A DNA stretch of 64,000 nt from Nitrospirota bacterium (lineage in GTDB: Bacteria > Nitrospirota > Thermodesulfovibrionia > Thermodesulfovibrionales > Dissulfurispiraceae). Where the stretch lies: contig WSNO01000002.1 of the NCBI GenBank assembly GCA_009773415.1, positions 1 to 64,000 of the forward strand, given 5' to 3'. Of the stretch, positions 24,736 through 33,370 are shown one piece after another. The first letter of the stretch is position 1; each line of letters opens with the position of its first letter. The translations under genes and the position numbers were made by a program. The notes under the pieces were generated by a model, which saw only the letters and a program-made list of their open reading frames with translations, was not told where the DNA came from and searched no databases.

Positions 24736-25481
24736 GTCTCTATAAAAAAACCGCAGTCGAACGCGATCTGAACCCGACCAAGGTTCTTACATTCAAGATT
24801 GACGGCAAGGATGTGACCGCGCGCGAAGACGAAACGATTCTCAGCGTGGCTCGGGAGAACGGAATCAACATTCCCACGCTCTGCCACCTCTCCGGGCTGT
24901 CGGAGCGGGGCGCGTGCCGTATCTGCATAGTCGAGGTGAAGGGCATGCCGCGCCTGCTGCCGTCGTGCGCTACCTATCCGCGTCAGGATTGGGAAGTCAC
25001 CACAAATTCCGAGCGGGTGCGCAACTACCGGCATAAAATTATAGAGCTGCTCTTTAGCGAGCGGAATCATGTCTGCTCTGTTTGTGTGTCCAATGGACAC
25101 TGCGAGCTGCAGGACCTTGCACTTGAGCTCGGCGTTACCCATGTTCATTATGAATACCGGTTCCCCCGCCAGAAAATTGATGCAACGAATTCGAGATTCT
25201 CGATTGACCATAACCGTTGCGTTCTGTGTACGCGCTGCATCCGTGTGTGTGACGAGATCGAAGGAGCGCATACGAAAGATCTGATGGGTCGTGGAATCAC
25301 ATCATATGTCACTTCAGACCTGAACGAACCGTGGGGCGACTCGCAGACCTGCACCGGCTGCGGAAAGTGTGTTCATGTATGTCCGACGGGCGCTCTTTCC
25401 GAGAAGGGCAAATCTGTTGCTGAAATGGTCAAGCGCAGGCAGTTTCTGCCATACCTTCAGCTTATGCGCGGGAGGGAATAA
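24732..25481 (+). CDS. hoxU: NAD-linked hydrogenase subunit HoxU (NuoG-like)
   Basis: Iron-sulfur wire subunit linking HoxF to the HoxY/H core. The 249-residue length is typical of HoxU. An N-terminal [2Fe-2S] ferredoxin domain has LCHLSGLSERGACRICIVEV and a distal Cys in LLPSCAT. A His-Cys [4Fe-4S] site follows (NHVCSVCVSNGHCELQDL). Two further cysteine groups are NRCVLCTRCIRVCDE and QTCTGCGKCVHVCPTGAL, as in bacterial ferredoxins. Four-base overlap with hoxF; hoxY starts three bases after its stop. Confidence 0.95.
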   Translation: MSLYKKTAVERDLNPTKVLTFKIDGKDVTAREDETILSVARENGINIPTLCHLSGLSERGACRICIVEVKGMPRLLPSCATYPRQDWEVTTNSERVRNYRHKIIELLFSERNHVCSVCVSNGHCELQDLALELGVTHVHYEYRFPRQKIDATNSRFSIDHNRCVLCTRCIRVCDEIEGAHTKDLMGRGITSYVTSDLNEPWGDSQTCTGCGKCVHVCPTGALSEKGKSVAEMVKRRQFLPYLQLMRGRE

Positions 25482-25483
25482 TC

Positions 25484-26080
25484 ATGGCGGATCCGAAGAA
25501 AAGCCCCAAGACTACGTCGGCCCCGGAGGCCAAGGGAGGAAGCGCAGTGAATAAAGTAAGAATTGCTACCGCGTGGTTCGATGCCTGCGCCGGCTGTCAT
25601 ATGTCGGTGCTTGACATCGATGAACGCATCCTTGCCATTGTAGACAAAATTGACATAGTGTATGGTCCGCTTGTTGATGCACATGAATTCCCTGAGAACG
25701 TAGATGTTGCGATTATCGAGGGCGCAATCAGCACTGACGAGGATGAACACAAGATTAAGGAGATACGATCCAAATCCAAGTTCCTTATCGCCCTTGGAGA
25801 TTGCGCTGTAACGGCGAATGTCCCTGGTATGCGGAATCAGTTTACGGTGAAAGAGATTCTTGACCGGGGATATATTGAAAATGCTACTGCTCAGCAGCAG
25901 CATCCTTACAAAGACATCCCGAAGCTCCTGACTCGCGCGCGACCGCTCCACGAATTTGTGAGTGTTGATTTGTTCGTGCCCGGATGCCCGCCGCCTGCAG
26001 ATGGAATCTTTTTCGTTCTTGCGGAACTGCTTGCAGGCCGGATACCGGATCTTACGGGGAAATCGCGTTTTGGGTTATAA
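25484..26080 (+). CDS. hoxY: [NiFe] hydrogenase small subunit HoxY
   Basis: Small subunit with the proximal [4Fe-4S] cluster that accepts electrons from the NiFe site in HoxH. The 198-residue protein has a low-complexity start (~20 residues), then TAWFDACAGCHMSVLDID with the CxxC pair, ALGDCAVTANVPGMRN with the third Cys and FVPGCPPPADGIFFVLAEL with the fourth. This matches group 3 small subunits that carry only the proximal cluster. There is no Tat signal, so a cytoplasmic enzyme is expected. Confidence 0.95.
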   Translation: MADPKKSPKTTSAPEAKGGSAVNKVRIATAWFDACAGCHMSVLDIDERILAIVDKIDIVYGPLVDAHEFPENVDVAIIEGAISTDEDEHKIKEIRSKSKFLIALGDCAVTANVPGMRNQFTVKEILDRGYIENATAQQQHPYKDIPKLLTRARPLHEFVSVDLFVPGCPPPADGIFFVLAELLAGRIPDLTGKSRFGL

Positions 26081-26113
26081 TCAAGTTAGATCGTAAAAAG
26101 GAGGTACACAAGG

Positions 26114-27538
26114 ATGTCACAGCAAATCGTTCTTGAGCCGGTCAGTCGTATCGAAGGGCATGGCAAAATTACCATACAGTTGGACGACGACGGCAAGGTA
26201 ACAGATGCAAAGCTGCATGTTACGCAGTTTCGAGGGTTTGAGAAGTTTACGGAGGGGAGGCCATATTATGAAATGCCCTCTCTTGTTGAGCGGATCTGCG
26301 GTATCTGTCCGATCAGCCATTCTCTAAGTTCCGGCAAGGCGTGTGACGAGCTCCTCGGCGTCAGAGTTCCGGAAACGGCGATAAAACTCCGCAAGATTTA
26401 CAATTGCGGCGAATACATTCAGTCGCATGCGCTCAGCTTTTTCCACTTGTCTGCGCCGGATCTGCTTCTCGGCATGGACTCCGACCCTGCGAAAAGAAAC
26501 ATTCTTGGTCTGATCGAAGCAAATCCGGCTGTAGCAGTTGACGGGGTTAAGCTGCGGAAAATCGGGCAGGAAATTATCCGTCTCATGTCGGGCAAGCGCA
26601 TTCATCCGTCGTGGGTAGTGCCTGGCGGCGTGAATGATGCTCTCACGGCAGATCGCCGCGACCAGATGCTGGCGATGCTGCCGGAGGCCTTTGATATTAC
26701 CAAGCGGACGCTTGAGATGTTCAAGAAGTCGCTGGACAACTATCGCGATGAGATTAGGACATTCTCTAATTTCCCGTCGATGTTTCTAGGATTGGTTTCT
26801 CCGCAGGGAAATCTCGAGCATGTATACGGCAAGCTCCGCTTTATCGATGCGAAGGGAAACATCGTAGTCGACCAGATTGAAGCCGCAGACTACCAGACTT
26901 ACATCGGGGAGGCAACCGAAGATTTTTCATTTATGAAGTCGCCGTATTACAAGCCTGCCGGGTATCCGGACGGTATGTACCGCTGCGGTCCCGCTGCGCG
27001 TCTGAACGTCTGCAACGGCACCGGCATGCCGCTCGCCGATGAAGAATGGGCGGAGTTCCGCAGTCTGGAGCGGGGACCGGTTCTCAGCTCGTTTTACAAT
27101 CACTATGCACGCCTGATCGAGATCCTCTATTCGATTGAGCTTGCGGAGAAGCTCCTGCGGGATCCTGACATTACAAAAACAAATGTTCGTGCGATTGCAA
27201 ACCCGAACGAAGGGGTCGGCGTGGGAATCGTTGAGGCGCCGCGCGGCACCTTGTTCCATCATTACAAGATAGACGACAATGGCCTTATGACCTGGGCCAA
27301 TATGATTGTTGCCACAGGCAATAACAACCTTGCTATTAACAAGGGAATACTTCAGGTTGCAAAACGGTTTGTCGACGGCAAAAACCTGAAGGAGGGTGCG
27401 CTGAACCGCTGCGAAGCGATAGTTCGTGCCTTTGATCCCTGCCTGAGCTGTGCGACCCATGCGCTTGGGCAGATGCCGCTTATTGTTGAGCTTGTTGACG
27501 CTGACGGCAAAGTTGTGCATGAGGTGAAGAGAGGCTAA
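26114..27538 (+). CDS. hoxH: [NiFe] hydrogenase large subunit HoxH
   Basis: Catalytic subunit carrying the NiFe(CN)2CO site for reversible H2 oxidation. The 474-residue protein starts QIVLEPVSRIEGHGKI. The first nickel motif is RICGICPISHSLSSGKA (RxCGxCxxxH). The second is FDPCLSCATHALGQMPLIV near the C-terminus (DPCxxCxxH), followed by about 25 residues that a maturation protease would be expected to remove or trim. The full HoxEFUYH set indicates a group 3d NAD-linked hydrogenase. AAGGAGGT lies upstream of the start; a strong terminator follows the stop. Confidence 0.96.
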   Translation: MSQQIVLEPVSRIEGHGKITIQLDDDGKVTDAKLHVTQFRGFEKFTEGRPYYEMPSLVERICGICPISHSLSSGKACDELLGVRVPETAIKLRKIYNCGEYIQSHALSFFHLSAPDLLLGMDSDPAKRNILGLIEANPAVAVDGVKLRKIGQEIIRLMSGKRIHPSWVVPGGVNDALTADRRDQMLAMLPEAFDITKRTLEMFKKSLDNYRDEIRTFSNFPSMFLGLVSPQGNLEHVYGKLRFIDAKGNIVVDQIEAADYQTYIGEATEDFSFMKSPYYKPAGYPDGMYRCGPAARLNVCNGTGMPLADEEWAEFRSLERGPVLSSFYNHYARLIEILYSIELAEKLLRDPDITKTNVRAIANPNEGVGVGIVEAPRGTLFHHYKIDDNGLMTWANMIVATGNNNLAINKGILQVAKRFVDGKNLKEGALNRCEAIVRAFDPCLSCATHALGQMPLIVELVDADGKVVHEVKRG

Positions 27539-27563
27539 CAGCGGCTAACAGCCTGTTTTCGCG

Positions 27564-27597
27564 AAAGCCCCCGATCTTTAATCAGATTGGGGGCTTT
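27564..27597 (+). terminator. Terminator of the hox operon
   Basis: AAAGCCCCCGATCT (27564-27577) pairs with AGATTGGGGGCTTT (27584-27597), one G-U pair, followed by more T. It lies 26 bases after the hoxH stop. Confidence 0.92.
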
Positions 27598-27600
27598 TTG

Positions 27601-27844
27601 ATTACATTATTCTATTGGCCTAACTAGGATGCAAGCAAAGCCTTCTTCTGCCCGCGCATGTGACAAAGAACTCATTGGCCTGCTAAGAAAATGCAAGGGA
27701 ATCGAGGCGACAACGATCAAGAACGAATTGAGAAATCCCATTCTGGTTACGCTTACGACCGCAATTAAAAATGATTCCGTTAAGCATCAATCGATCATTC
27801 CTACTGATAATCGACAACAGCCTTCTATCGATCATCGGCGGCCG
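27601..27844. other. Intergenic stretch with no supported gene
   Basis: Between the hox terminator and the convergent TRIC gene I see only AT-rich sequence with a weak 80-codon open frame (27629-27871). It lacks a ribosome site and resembles no family I know. Confidence 0.5.
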
Positions 27845-28534
27845 TTATTTTGGAGGGGACGTTTGCTCTGAAATCTTCGGCGCTTTTTTTGCCGCCTTGC
27901 GAATTTGTGTCAGCTCCGAAGGAGATGCCGGCAGACGCTTCACCTTCGGCAGTGAGATGCCGTAACGCATGGCGATGAGCCGCAGCCCGAGCGTAACAAT
28001 TATGGCGCAGGCAAGCCGCGCATCAGGGCTCCACTGGAGCGGGCGAAGCAAAACAAAGCATCCTCCGCCGATTAGGGCGGCTGTCGCATAGAAGTCGCTC
28101 GTGAGAATTGCCGGAATTTCCTTGACCAAGAGGTCCCGGATGACACCTCCGCCGCATGCCGTCATGGCAGCCATTATCATGACGGTAAAGACGCCGGCGC
28201 CGCTCAGTTCAGCCTGAGCTGCTCCGATTGCAGTGAACACGCCAAGTCCTACAGCATCTGCGAGCATCACGAAGTCCCAGCGAACGGCAATCTTTGGTGC
28301 CGCGATAAAGACAATCAGCGCACCGACCAGACAGATGAGCAGGTATGTTTCATTGTGCAGTGCGTTCGGCGGCAAAGAGCCGAGAAGAATATCCCGAATA
28401 ATGCCTCCACCGATACCGGTTGCAACGGCCAAAACGATGACGCCAAGGAGGTCCAGCTCATATTTGACTGCCCGGAATGCGCCTGATATTGCAAAGGCAA
28501 ACGTGCCAACAAGGTCAAGGACATGAATAAGCAC
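27845..28534 (-). CDS. TRIC-family cation channel / YadS-like membrane protein (UPF0126)
   Basis: A 229-residue membrane protein with two similar three-helix halves, each with a glycine-rich turn. The first has FAFAISGAFRAVKYELDLLG and GIGGGIIRDILLG; the second has GVFTAIGAAQAELSG and ACGGGVIRDLLVKEIPAIL. The GGGxIRDxL pair is the UPF0126/TRIC signature; prokaryotic members form trimeric K+-permeable channels. The start is GTG at 28534, with AAGGAGG at 28541-28547 and the family-like start VLIHVLDLVGT. A basic, Pro-rich C-terminal tail (KRLPASPSELTQ...) extends past the last helix. Confidence 0.87.
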   Translation of the reverse strand: MLIHVLDLVGTFAFAISGAFRAVKYELDLLGVIVLAVATGIGGGIIRDILLGSLPPNALHNETYLLICLVGALIVFIAAPKIAVRWDFVMLADAVGLGVFTAIGAAQAELSGAGVFTVMIMAAMTACGGGVIRDLLVKEIPAILTSDFYATAALIGGGCFVLLRPLQWSPDARLACAIIVTLGLRLIAMRYGISLPKVKRLPASPSELTQIRKAAKKAPKISEQTSPPK

Positions 28535-28685
28535 TGGCAACCTCCTTGAGAGGGATCGGCCTGCCGGAAAGCACGCTGTCCTGACAAAAAATTTCAGCGC
28601 CTGGCGCAATAAAGGCTGTGTATCCGTCCCGGCGAAATTCAGCTGTTCCGTCAGGCGCATAGGGCATACGGGATTCACTCATCAT
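28515..28685 (-). CDS. Candidate small protein overlapping the TRIC gene start
   Basis: A 56-codon open frame starting ATG-ATG at 28685 with a well-placed GAAAGAGG ribosome site. It encodes a polar peptide beginning MMSESRMPYAPDGTAEFRRD with two cysteines and ends 20 bases inside the TRIC gene, allowing coupling. I recognise no family. The ribosome site and overlap argue for a real gene; the short length argues for caution. Confidence 0.4.
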   Translation of the reverse strand: MMSESRMPYAPDGTAEFRRDGYTAFIAPGAEIFCQDSVLSGRPIPLKEVASAYSCP

Positions 28686-28783
28686 GGCCTCTTTCAGTAC
28701 ATCTGATAAGCATACGCTTTCCCTCTTGATGCAGTTCTTTGAAGAAATTATACAGGAGAATGCGCCGTGGAACGATCGAAAAG

Positions 28784-29263
28784 TCAGATATTCCCGGGAA
28801 GTCTGCCCTGCTCCTCAATAGAACGAATCAATGTCCTGGCCAGGTCGGCTGCCGGGGCAACGAGTGCCGCAACCTGCGGCGAGAGGTGTGAGCCGTGGTC
28901 AAACAGGTTGCTGCCGACCGAAATGATGACGCCGTGCGGACGTTTCCCGAAAATCGCATGGGTGCACGCAAGGAGCGTTCCCGGCGTCATATGGTGCGAA
29001 AAGGTAAGCGGCACCTTACTGTCAGCTTCAATTCGCTTGCAGACCTGTTCCCCGACATTTTCGCTGAGATGAATGTCCAGAAAAATGACGAAATTGGTTT
29101 CGGAAAGCTCTTCAGACATTTCCGGTCCCAGCTGATGGCGTTCAAGAACGGTTACATGGTCACCAAGCTCTTCCTGCAGCAAACGCGCAGCGACATAAAC
29201 GCCGAACCCGTCGTCCCCTCGCAGTGGGTTGCCGTACCCGATGATGAGGATTTTATTTTTCAT
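28784..29263 (-). CDS. Hydrogenase maturation protease (HoxW/HycI family)
   Basis: Endopeptidase that removes the C-terminal extension of the NiFe large subunit after metal insertion. The 159-residue protein starts ILIIGYGNPLRGDDGFGVYV, the family GNxLxxDDGxG signature with the first metal-binding acidic residue. FVIFLDIHLSENVGEQ supplies the second Asp and FSHHMTPGTLLACTHAIFG supplies the His-containing block. Proximity to hoxH makes HoxH the probable substrate. No hypABCDEF genes occur in the window. A -10-like TACAAT lies eight bases before the start. Confidence 0.9.
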   Translation of the reverse strand: MKNKILIIGYGNPLRGDDGFGVYVAARLLQEELGDHVTVLERHQLGPEMSEELSETNFVIFLDIHLSENVGEQVCKRIEADSKVPLTFSHHMTPGTLLACTHAIFGKRPHGVIISVGSNLFDHGSHLSPQVAALVAPAADLARTLIRSIEEQGRLPGNI

Positions 29264-29399
29264 AAAAACTTATTGTATCTTTTTTATTTATTTATTGCAT
29301 ATCTTATGCCGGGAGAGGCTTTGAAATTGACAAAGGCGGAACCGAATCCGTAAACTAATAACTTGATTATCAAGCAATATTTCGCCAGAGGAGGCTCCC

Positions 29400-30647
29400 T
29401 TGTTAAAGTCACTTGAGGAAATTTCAGCTACAAAAAAACGCCTTACCATAGAGATTCCGGCAGATGTTATCGAAACGGAGATTCAGAAAGGGATGGCTGA
29501 AGCTCGTCAGCAGGCACATATTCCGGGTTTTCGTCCGGGCAAAGTTCCTGCAGGCATGATAGAGAAAAAATACGGCAAGAGCATTGAAAACGATGCTCTT
29601 GAGAAGCTTGTTCCGGAATATTACGCTCAGGCTCTTAAGGAAGCGGATCTCACCCCGGTTGCACGCCCTGAAATGCAATCCGAGCTGATGCTTATTCGTC
29701 AGTCTCCCATTACCATGACGCTGACGGTTGAAGTTCGCCCAAAGATTGAGCCCCTTTCTTATGAGGGCATTACGGTGAAAGAGGCACCCTTTGCGGTGAG
29801 CGATGAAGACGTTGACAGCGTTTTAAAAAACGTCGCCGAGGAGAAGGGAAGTTATGAGCCGATTGAGGAAGCCATTCAGGCCGGCGATCTTCTTACGGTC
29901 GACTATACAGTCGAAGGCGAAGAAACTTCGGGGAAAGATACGCTGATCAAGGTCGGCGTCGGACCTTACCCCCCTGCATTCTTTGATGCTTTCATCGGCA
30001 AGAAGAAGGGCGATGTGTTTGAGATCGAGGTAGAGTTCCCCGAGACAACGCCGAGCTCGTTCGCCGGAAAAACGCCGAAGTTCATCGCCACAGTCAAGGA
30101 GACGAAACGGAAGAGCGTTCTCCCCATTGATGACGAGTTTGCGAAAGATATTGGATTTGAGACCCTGCAGGCGATGAAAGACAAGGTGAAAGAGAATCTT
30201 GAAGCTGAAAAGAGGTTTGAAGTCGAGCGCCTGCAACAGATGGAGCTCCTCGAAAAACTCGTTTCCGCGCATGAGTTCGAGGTGCCGGAAGTGCTGCTGA
30301 AAGGCGAACTTGATCGGATGTTTGAAGATGCCAGGACGCGCGGTTCCTTTGAAGGAACTGCTGAAGAGTTCGAGGCGGCGAATCGCGAGAGGGCAATCAA
30401 GTCAGTGAGAGCAAACATTCTTATCGAGACAATCGGCGAGAAAGAAAAGGTTGATGTGAGTGAAGATGATCTCAAATCCGCTGTCATGGGCTTTGCGGCG
30501 CGTTTTAACGTATCGCCTGAAAATGTGATTAAGTACTATACCTCGCGTGATGGTTCACTTGCAGGACTCAGAAACGGCATTTTTGAAAAGAAGACGCTGA
30601 AAATGCTTCTCGAAAAAGCTGTAATCGAAAAAGGAGCGCACGCATGA
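29400..30647 (+). CDS. tig: Trigger factor
   Basis: Ribosome-bound chaperone with peptidyl-prolyl isomerase activity acting on nascent chains. The 415-residue protein starts from TTG after GAGGAGG. The ribosome-binding signature is [19 protein letters not shown] (about 41-59). A PPIase FKBP-like domain spans about 150-240 ([13 protein letters not shown] ... [11 protein letters not shown]). The helical C-terminal chaperone domain follows. It is first of tig-clpP-clpX, a conserved order, and overlaps clpP by four bases. Confidence 0.97.
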   Translation: MLKSLEEISATKKRLTIEIPADVIETEIQKGMAEARQQAHIPGFRPGKVPAGMIEKKYGKSIENDALEKLVPEYYAQALKEADLTPVARPEMQSELMLIRQSPITMTLTVEVRPKIEPLSYEGITVKEAPFAVSDEDVDSVLKNVAEEKGSYEPIEEAIQAGDLLTVDYTVEGEETSGKDTLIKVGVGPYPPAFFDAFIGKKKGDVFEIEVEFPETTPSSFAGKTPKFIATVKETKRKSVLPIDDEFAKDIGFETLQAMKDKVKENLEAEKRFEVERLQQMELLEKLVSAHEFEVPEVLLKGELDRMFEDARTRGSFEGTAEEFEAANRERAIKSVRANILIETIGEKEKVDVSEDDLKSAVMGFAARFNVSPENVIKYYTSRDGSLAGLRNGIFEKKTLKMLLEKAVIEKGAHA

Positions 30648-31258
30648 GCATTGTTCCTATCGTTATTGAGCAGACCGGGCGGACAGAGCGGGTATACGAC
30701 ATTTATTCCCGTCTGCTGAAGGACCGGATCATCTTTCTTGGCACCGCTGTTGACGACCATGTCGCAAATGTCGTCATCGCCCAGCTGCTTTTCCTCCAGA
30801 CTGAGGACCCGGACAAAGATATTCACATATATGTCAACTCTCCCGGCGGCTCTGTGACTGCCGGACTGGCGATATACGACACCATGCAGTATGTGAAGCC
30901 TGACATTGCGACATATTGCATCGGGCAGGCCGCCAGCATGGGCGCGTTGCTGCTTGCCGCCGGGGCAAAAGGGAAGCGCTTTTCACTTCCGAACTCCCGC
31001 GTCATGATTCATCAGCCGATTGGTGGGTTTTACGGTCAGGCTACCGATATCGAAATCCACGCACGTGAAATTCTCAAGATGAAAGAAAACCTGAATGTCA
31101 TTCTGGCAAAACATACCGGTCAGCCGATTGAAAAGATTCAGATCGATACGGAGCGGGACTACTTTATGTCTGGAGTTGATGCGAAGGCATACGGAGTTGT
31201 AGATGAAGTAATCGCATCCGCTCATGCGGATAAAAAGGACAGTAACGTTCCGGCCTGA
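30644..31258 (+). CDS. clpP: ATP-dependent Clp protease proteolytic subunit
   Basis: Serine protease subunit forming the ClpP tetradecamer. The 204-residue protein shows [32 protein letters not shown], the active Ser in [15 protein letters not shown], His in [11 protein letters not shown] and Asp in TERDYFMSG, giving the complete Ser-His-Asp triad. It is coupled to tig by an overlap. A 9-bp perfect hairpin (31245-31253 with 31260-31268) spans the stop codon before clpX but has no T-run. Confidence 0.98.
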   Translation: MSIVPIVIEQTGRTERVYDIYSRLLKDRIIFLGTAVDDHVANVVIAQLLFLQTEDPDKDIHIYVNSPGGSVTAGLAIYDTMQYVKPDIATYCIGQAASMGALLLAAGAKGKRFSLPNSRVMIHQPIGGFYGQATDIEIHAREILKMKENLNVILAKHTGQPIEKIQIDTERDYFMSGVDAKAYGVVDEVIASAHADKKDSNVPA

Positions 31259-31287
31259 TCCGGAACGTAATATTCGCTGGAGGGTGC

Positions 31288-32535
31288 ATGGCGAGGAAGA
31301 ATGATGAACAGGCGCTGCGCTGCTCCTTTTGCGGCAAGGCGCAGGATGAAGTGAAAAAGCTTATTGCAGGGCCTATGGTGTATATTTGTGATGAGTGCGT
31401 CGGCCTTTGTAATGAGATCATCGACGAAGATGCGCAGCAGTCCGTGAAGGGCGCAGGGAAAAAACTGCCTGCGCCGGTGGAAATCAGGAAGTTGCTTGAC
31501 GACTACGTCATCGGGCAGGAGCAGGCCAAAAAAGTACTGGCTGTTGCTGTTCATAATCATTACAAGCGTATTTACAAGGGACTCAAGTCCGATGTGGAGC
31601 TTCAGAAGAGCAACATCCTGCTCATAGGACCGACCGGCACGGGAAAAACCCTTTTTGCCCAGACGCTTGCAAAGATGCTGGACGTGCCGTTTGCGATGTC
31701 TGACGCGACGACACTTACCGAGGCAGGTTACGTCGGCGAGGATGTGGAGAATGTTCTGCTGAAGCTGTTGCAGGCTGCCGACTTTAATGCGGAGCGGGCG
31801 CAGGTTGGTATCATCTATATCGATGAGGTCGACAAGATTAGCCGCAAGGCCGACAGTCCGTCAATTACCCGTGATGTATCAGGAGAGGGTGTGCAGCAGG
31901 CGCTGCTGAAGATTATCGAAGGAACGGTTGCGAACATTCCGCCGCAGGGCGGGCGGAAACATCCTCAGCAGGAGTATATCCAGCTCGATACGACTAACAT
32001 CCTTTTTATCTGCGGCGGGGCGTTTGTGGGGCTCGAAAAAATCATCGAGAAGCGCATCGGCAAGCGAAACATCGGCTTCGGCGTGGACATGATCGCTCCG
32101 AAGGAAAAGAAGAAGCCGCGAGCAAACATCCTGAGCAATGTTGAACCGGAAGACCTTATGAAGTATGGCCTGATTCCTGAGTTCATCGGGCGCCTGCCTG
32201 TGGTCGCTACGCTCGATGAGCTTGATGAGGCTGCGCTTGTCAGAATTCTGACCGAGCCAAAGAATGCGCTGGTTAAACAGTTCCAGAAGCTCTTCTCGCT
32301 CGACAATGTAAAGCTCAAATTTGCTGACGGCGCGTTGAAGCTGATTGCAAAAAAGGCGCTTGAGCGCAAGGCCGGTGCTCGTGGACTCCGGTCCATTCTG
32401 GAAGATGTCATGCTTGATGTGATGTATGAGTTGCCTTCGCAGGAGAATGTGAGTGAATGTTTTATCAGCGAGGATGCGGTCGAAAAACGTGAAAAACCGT
32501 TGATAGTCTATAAACCGAAGGCTGAATCAGCATAA
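31288..32535 (+). CDS. clpX: ATP-dependent Clp protease ATP-binding subunit ClpX
   Basis: AAA+ unfoldase that feeds substrates to ClpP. The 415-residue protein has the N-terminal zinc-binding domain ([13 protein letters not shown] ... [10 protein letters not shown]; four Cys), Walker [13 protein letters not shown], Walker [11 protein letters not shown], pore-loop GYVGED, a ClpP-binding IGF loop (KRNIGFG) and arginine sensors ([27 protein letters not shown]). It is the last gene of the tig operon and converges with the dciA-like gene. Confidence 0.98.
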   Translation: MARKNDEQALRCSFCGKAQDEVKKLIAGPMVYICDECVGLCNEIIDEDAQQSVKGAGKKLPAPVEIRKLLDDYVIGQEQAKKVLAVAVHNHYKRIYKGLKSDVELQKSNILLIGPTGTGKTLFAQTLAKMLDVPFAMSDATTLTEAGYVGEDVENVLLKLLQAADFNAERAQVGIIYIDEVDKISRKADSPSITRDVSGEGVQQALLKIIEGTVANIPPQGGRKHPQQEYIQLDTTNILFICGGAFVGLEKIIEKRIGKRNIGFGVDMIAPKEKKKPRANILSNVEPEDLMKYGLIPEFIGRLPVVATLDELDEAALVRILTEPKNALVKQFQKLFSLDNVKLKFADGALKLIAKKALERKAGARGLRSILEDVMLDVMYELPSQENVSECFISEDAVEKREKPLIVYKPKAESA

Positions 32536-32578
32536 GGGCGGGATTCAGAAGAACTTTCCCTGGCTTTGACGTTCATGA

Positions 32579-33022
32579 TTATTTTTTTATCCGGCGGGAG
32601 ATCGATTTTAGCGCTGCCCGCCGGATTTCATTTTGCAGGGCTTCATCATCAACAGATCGCACGGTCTCCTCAACCCAAGCGAGATCGTCTGCACTTAATT
32701 CGCGGCGTTTTGGCGTTTCAGCGTCTTTCTTTTCAGAGCGCACTCGCGGCAGTGCCCCCTTGCGAAGCACGAGATCTGTGACACCAAACGGCTGGAGCTT
32801 TGCAAGGAGTTCGCGCTTCAGGAACTGAAGTTGATGCAGCCATGCCGGTGAATCGACATGCATGGTCAGGCGCTTGCCCGACAACTCTACCGGAAAGACA
32901 TGCAGCGATAGCGGTTCTGAGAAAAGAGTGCTCCATCGACGCTGCATGAAATCGAGCCGGATTCTATCTTCGAGGCCGAGTTGGCTGATAAGCGAAGATA
33001 GAACCGACCCAGCTTTTCTCAT
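32579..33022 (-). CDS. DUF721/DciA-like protein
   Basis: DUF721 includes DciA, the ancestral loader or operator of the replicative helicase. The 147-residue protein has the N-terminal family domain: LISQLGLEDRIRLDFMQRRW, WSTLFSEPLSLHVFPVELSG, RLTMHVDSPAWLHQLQFL, ELLAKLQPFGVTDLVLR. A charged C-terminal tail of about 50 residues follows. It lies directly behind rpmB on the minus strand (15 bases). Role in helicase loading is inferred from the family only. Confidence 0.82.
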   Translation of the reverse strand: MRKAGSVLSSLISQLGLEDRIRLDFMQRRWSTLFSEPLSLHVFPVELSGKRLTMHVDSPAWLHQLQFLKRELLAKLQPFGVTDLVLRKGALPRVRSEKKDAETPKRRELSADDLAWVEETVRSVDDEALQNEIRRAALKSISRRIKK

Positions 33023-33037
33023 GTATTGGGAAACCGA

Positions 33038-33226
33038 TTAGATGGCCTTGGTGACCTTGTTGGAACGGATACACCGAGTACAAACATTGGCACGCTTTGT
33101 GCCGCCGTTACTCATAATGCGAATGCGCTGGATGTTTGGAAGAATAACCCTTTTTGATTTGTTGTTTGCGTGGCTGACATTATTGCCGACCGTCTTTTTC
33201 TTGCCACATACCTGACACGACGCCAT
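33038..33226 (-). CDS. rpmB: 50S ribosomal protein L28
   Basis: Large-subunit protein of 62 residues. It begins [26 protein letters not shown]-like, with the family SHANN motif, and ends [16 protein letters not shown]. Both CxxC pairs are present, so this is a zinc-binding (C+) form. GAAAGGGGG precedes the start. The 130-base gap to infB on the other strand must hold divergent promoters. Confidence 0.96.
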   Translation of the reverse strand: MASCQVCGKKKTVGNNVSHANNKSKRVILPNIQRIRIMSNGGTKRANVCTRCIRSNKVTKAI

Positions 33227-33370
33227 ACTTCAACCCCCTTTCCTACGTCTGAATTGCACCAAAATAGACATTTATGATAACATTTTAGTTACGTTGTTAC
33301 AAGTATCAGAAGCAGCACGATGTTTCATTGCTTGTGATGCCTATCTTTTGAGACGGTGGAGGACGATAGA

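Noticed and set aside
27629-27871. 80-residue open frame after the hox operon
   Set aside because: No ribosome site, no recognisable motif, low coding quality, and it runs into the convergent channel gene.
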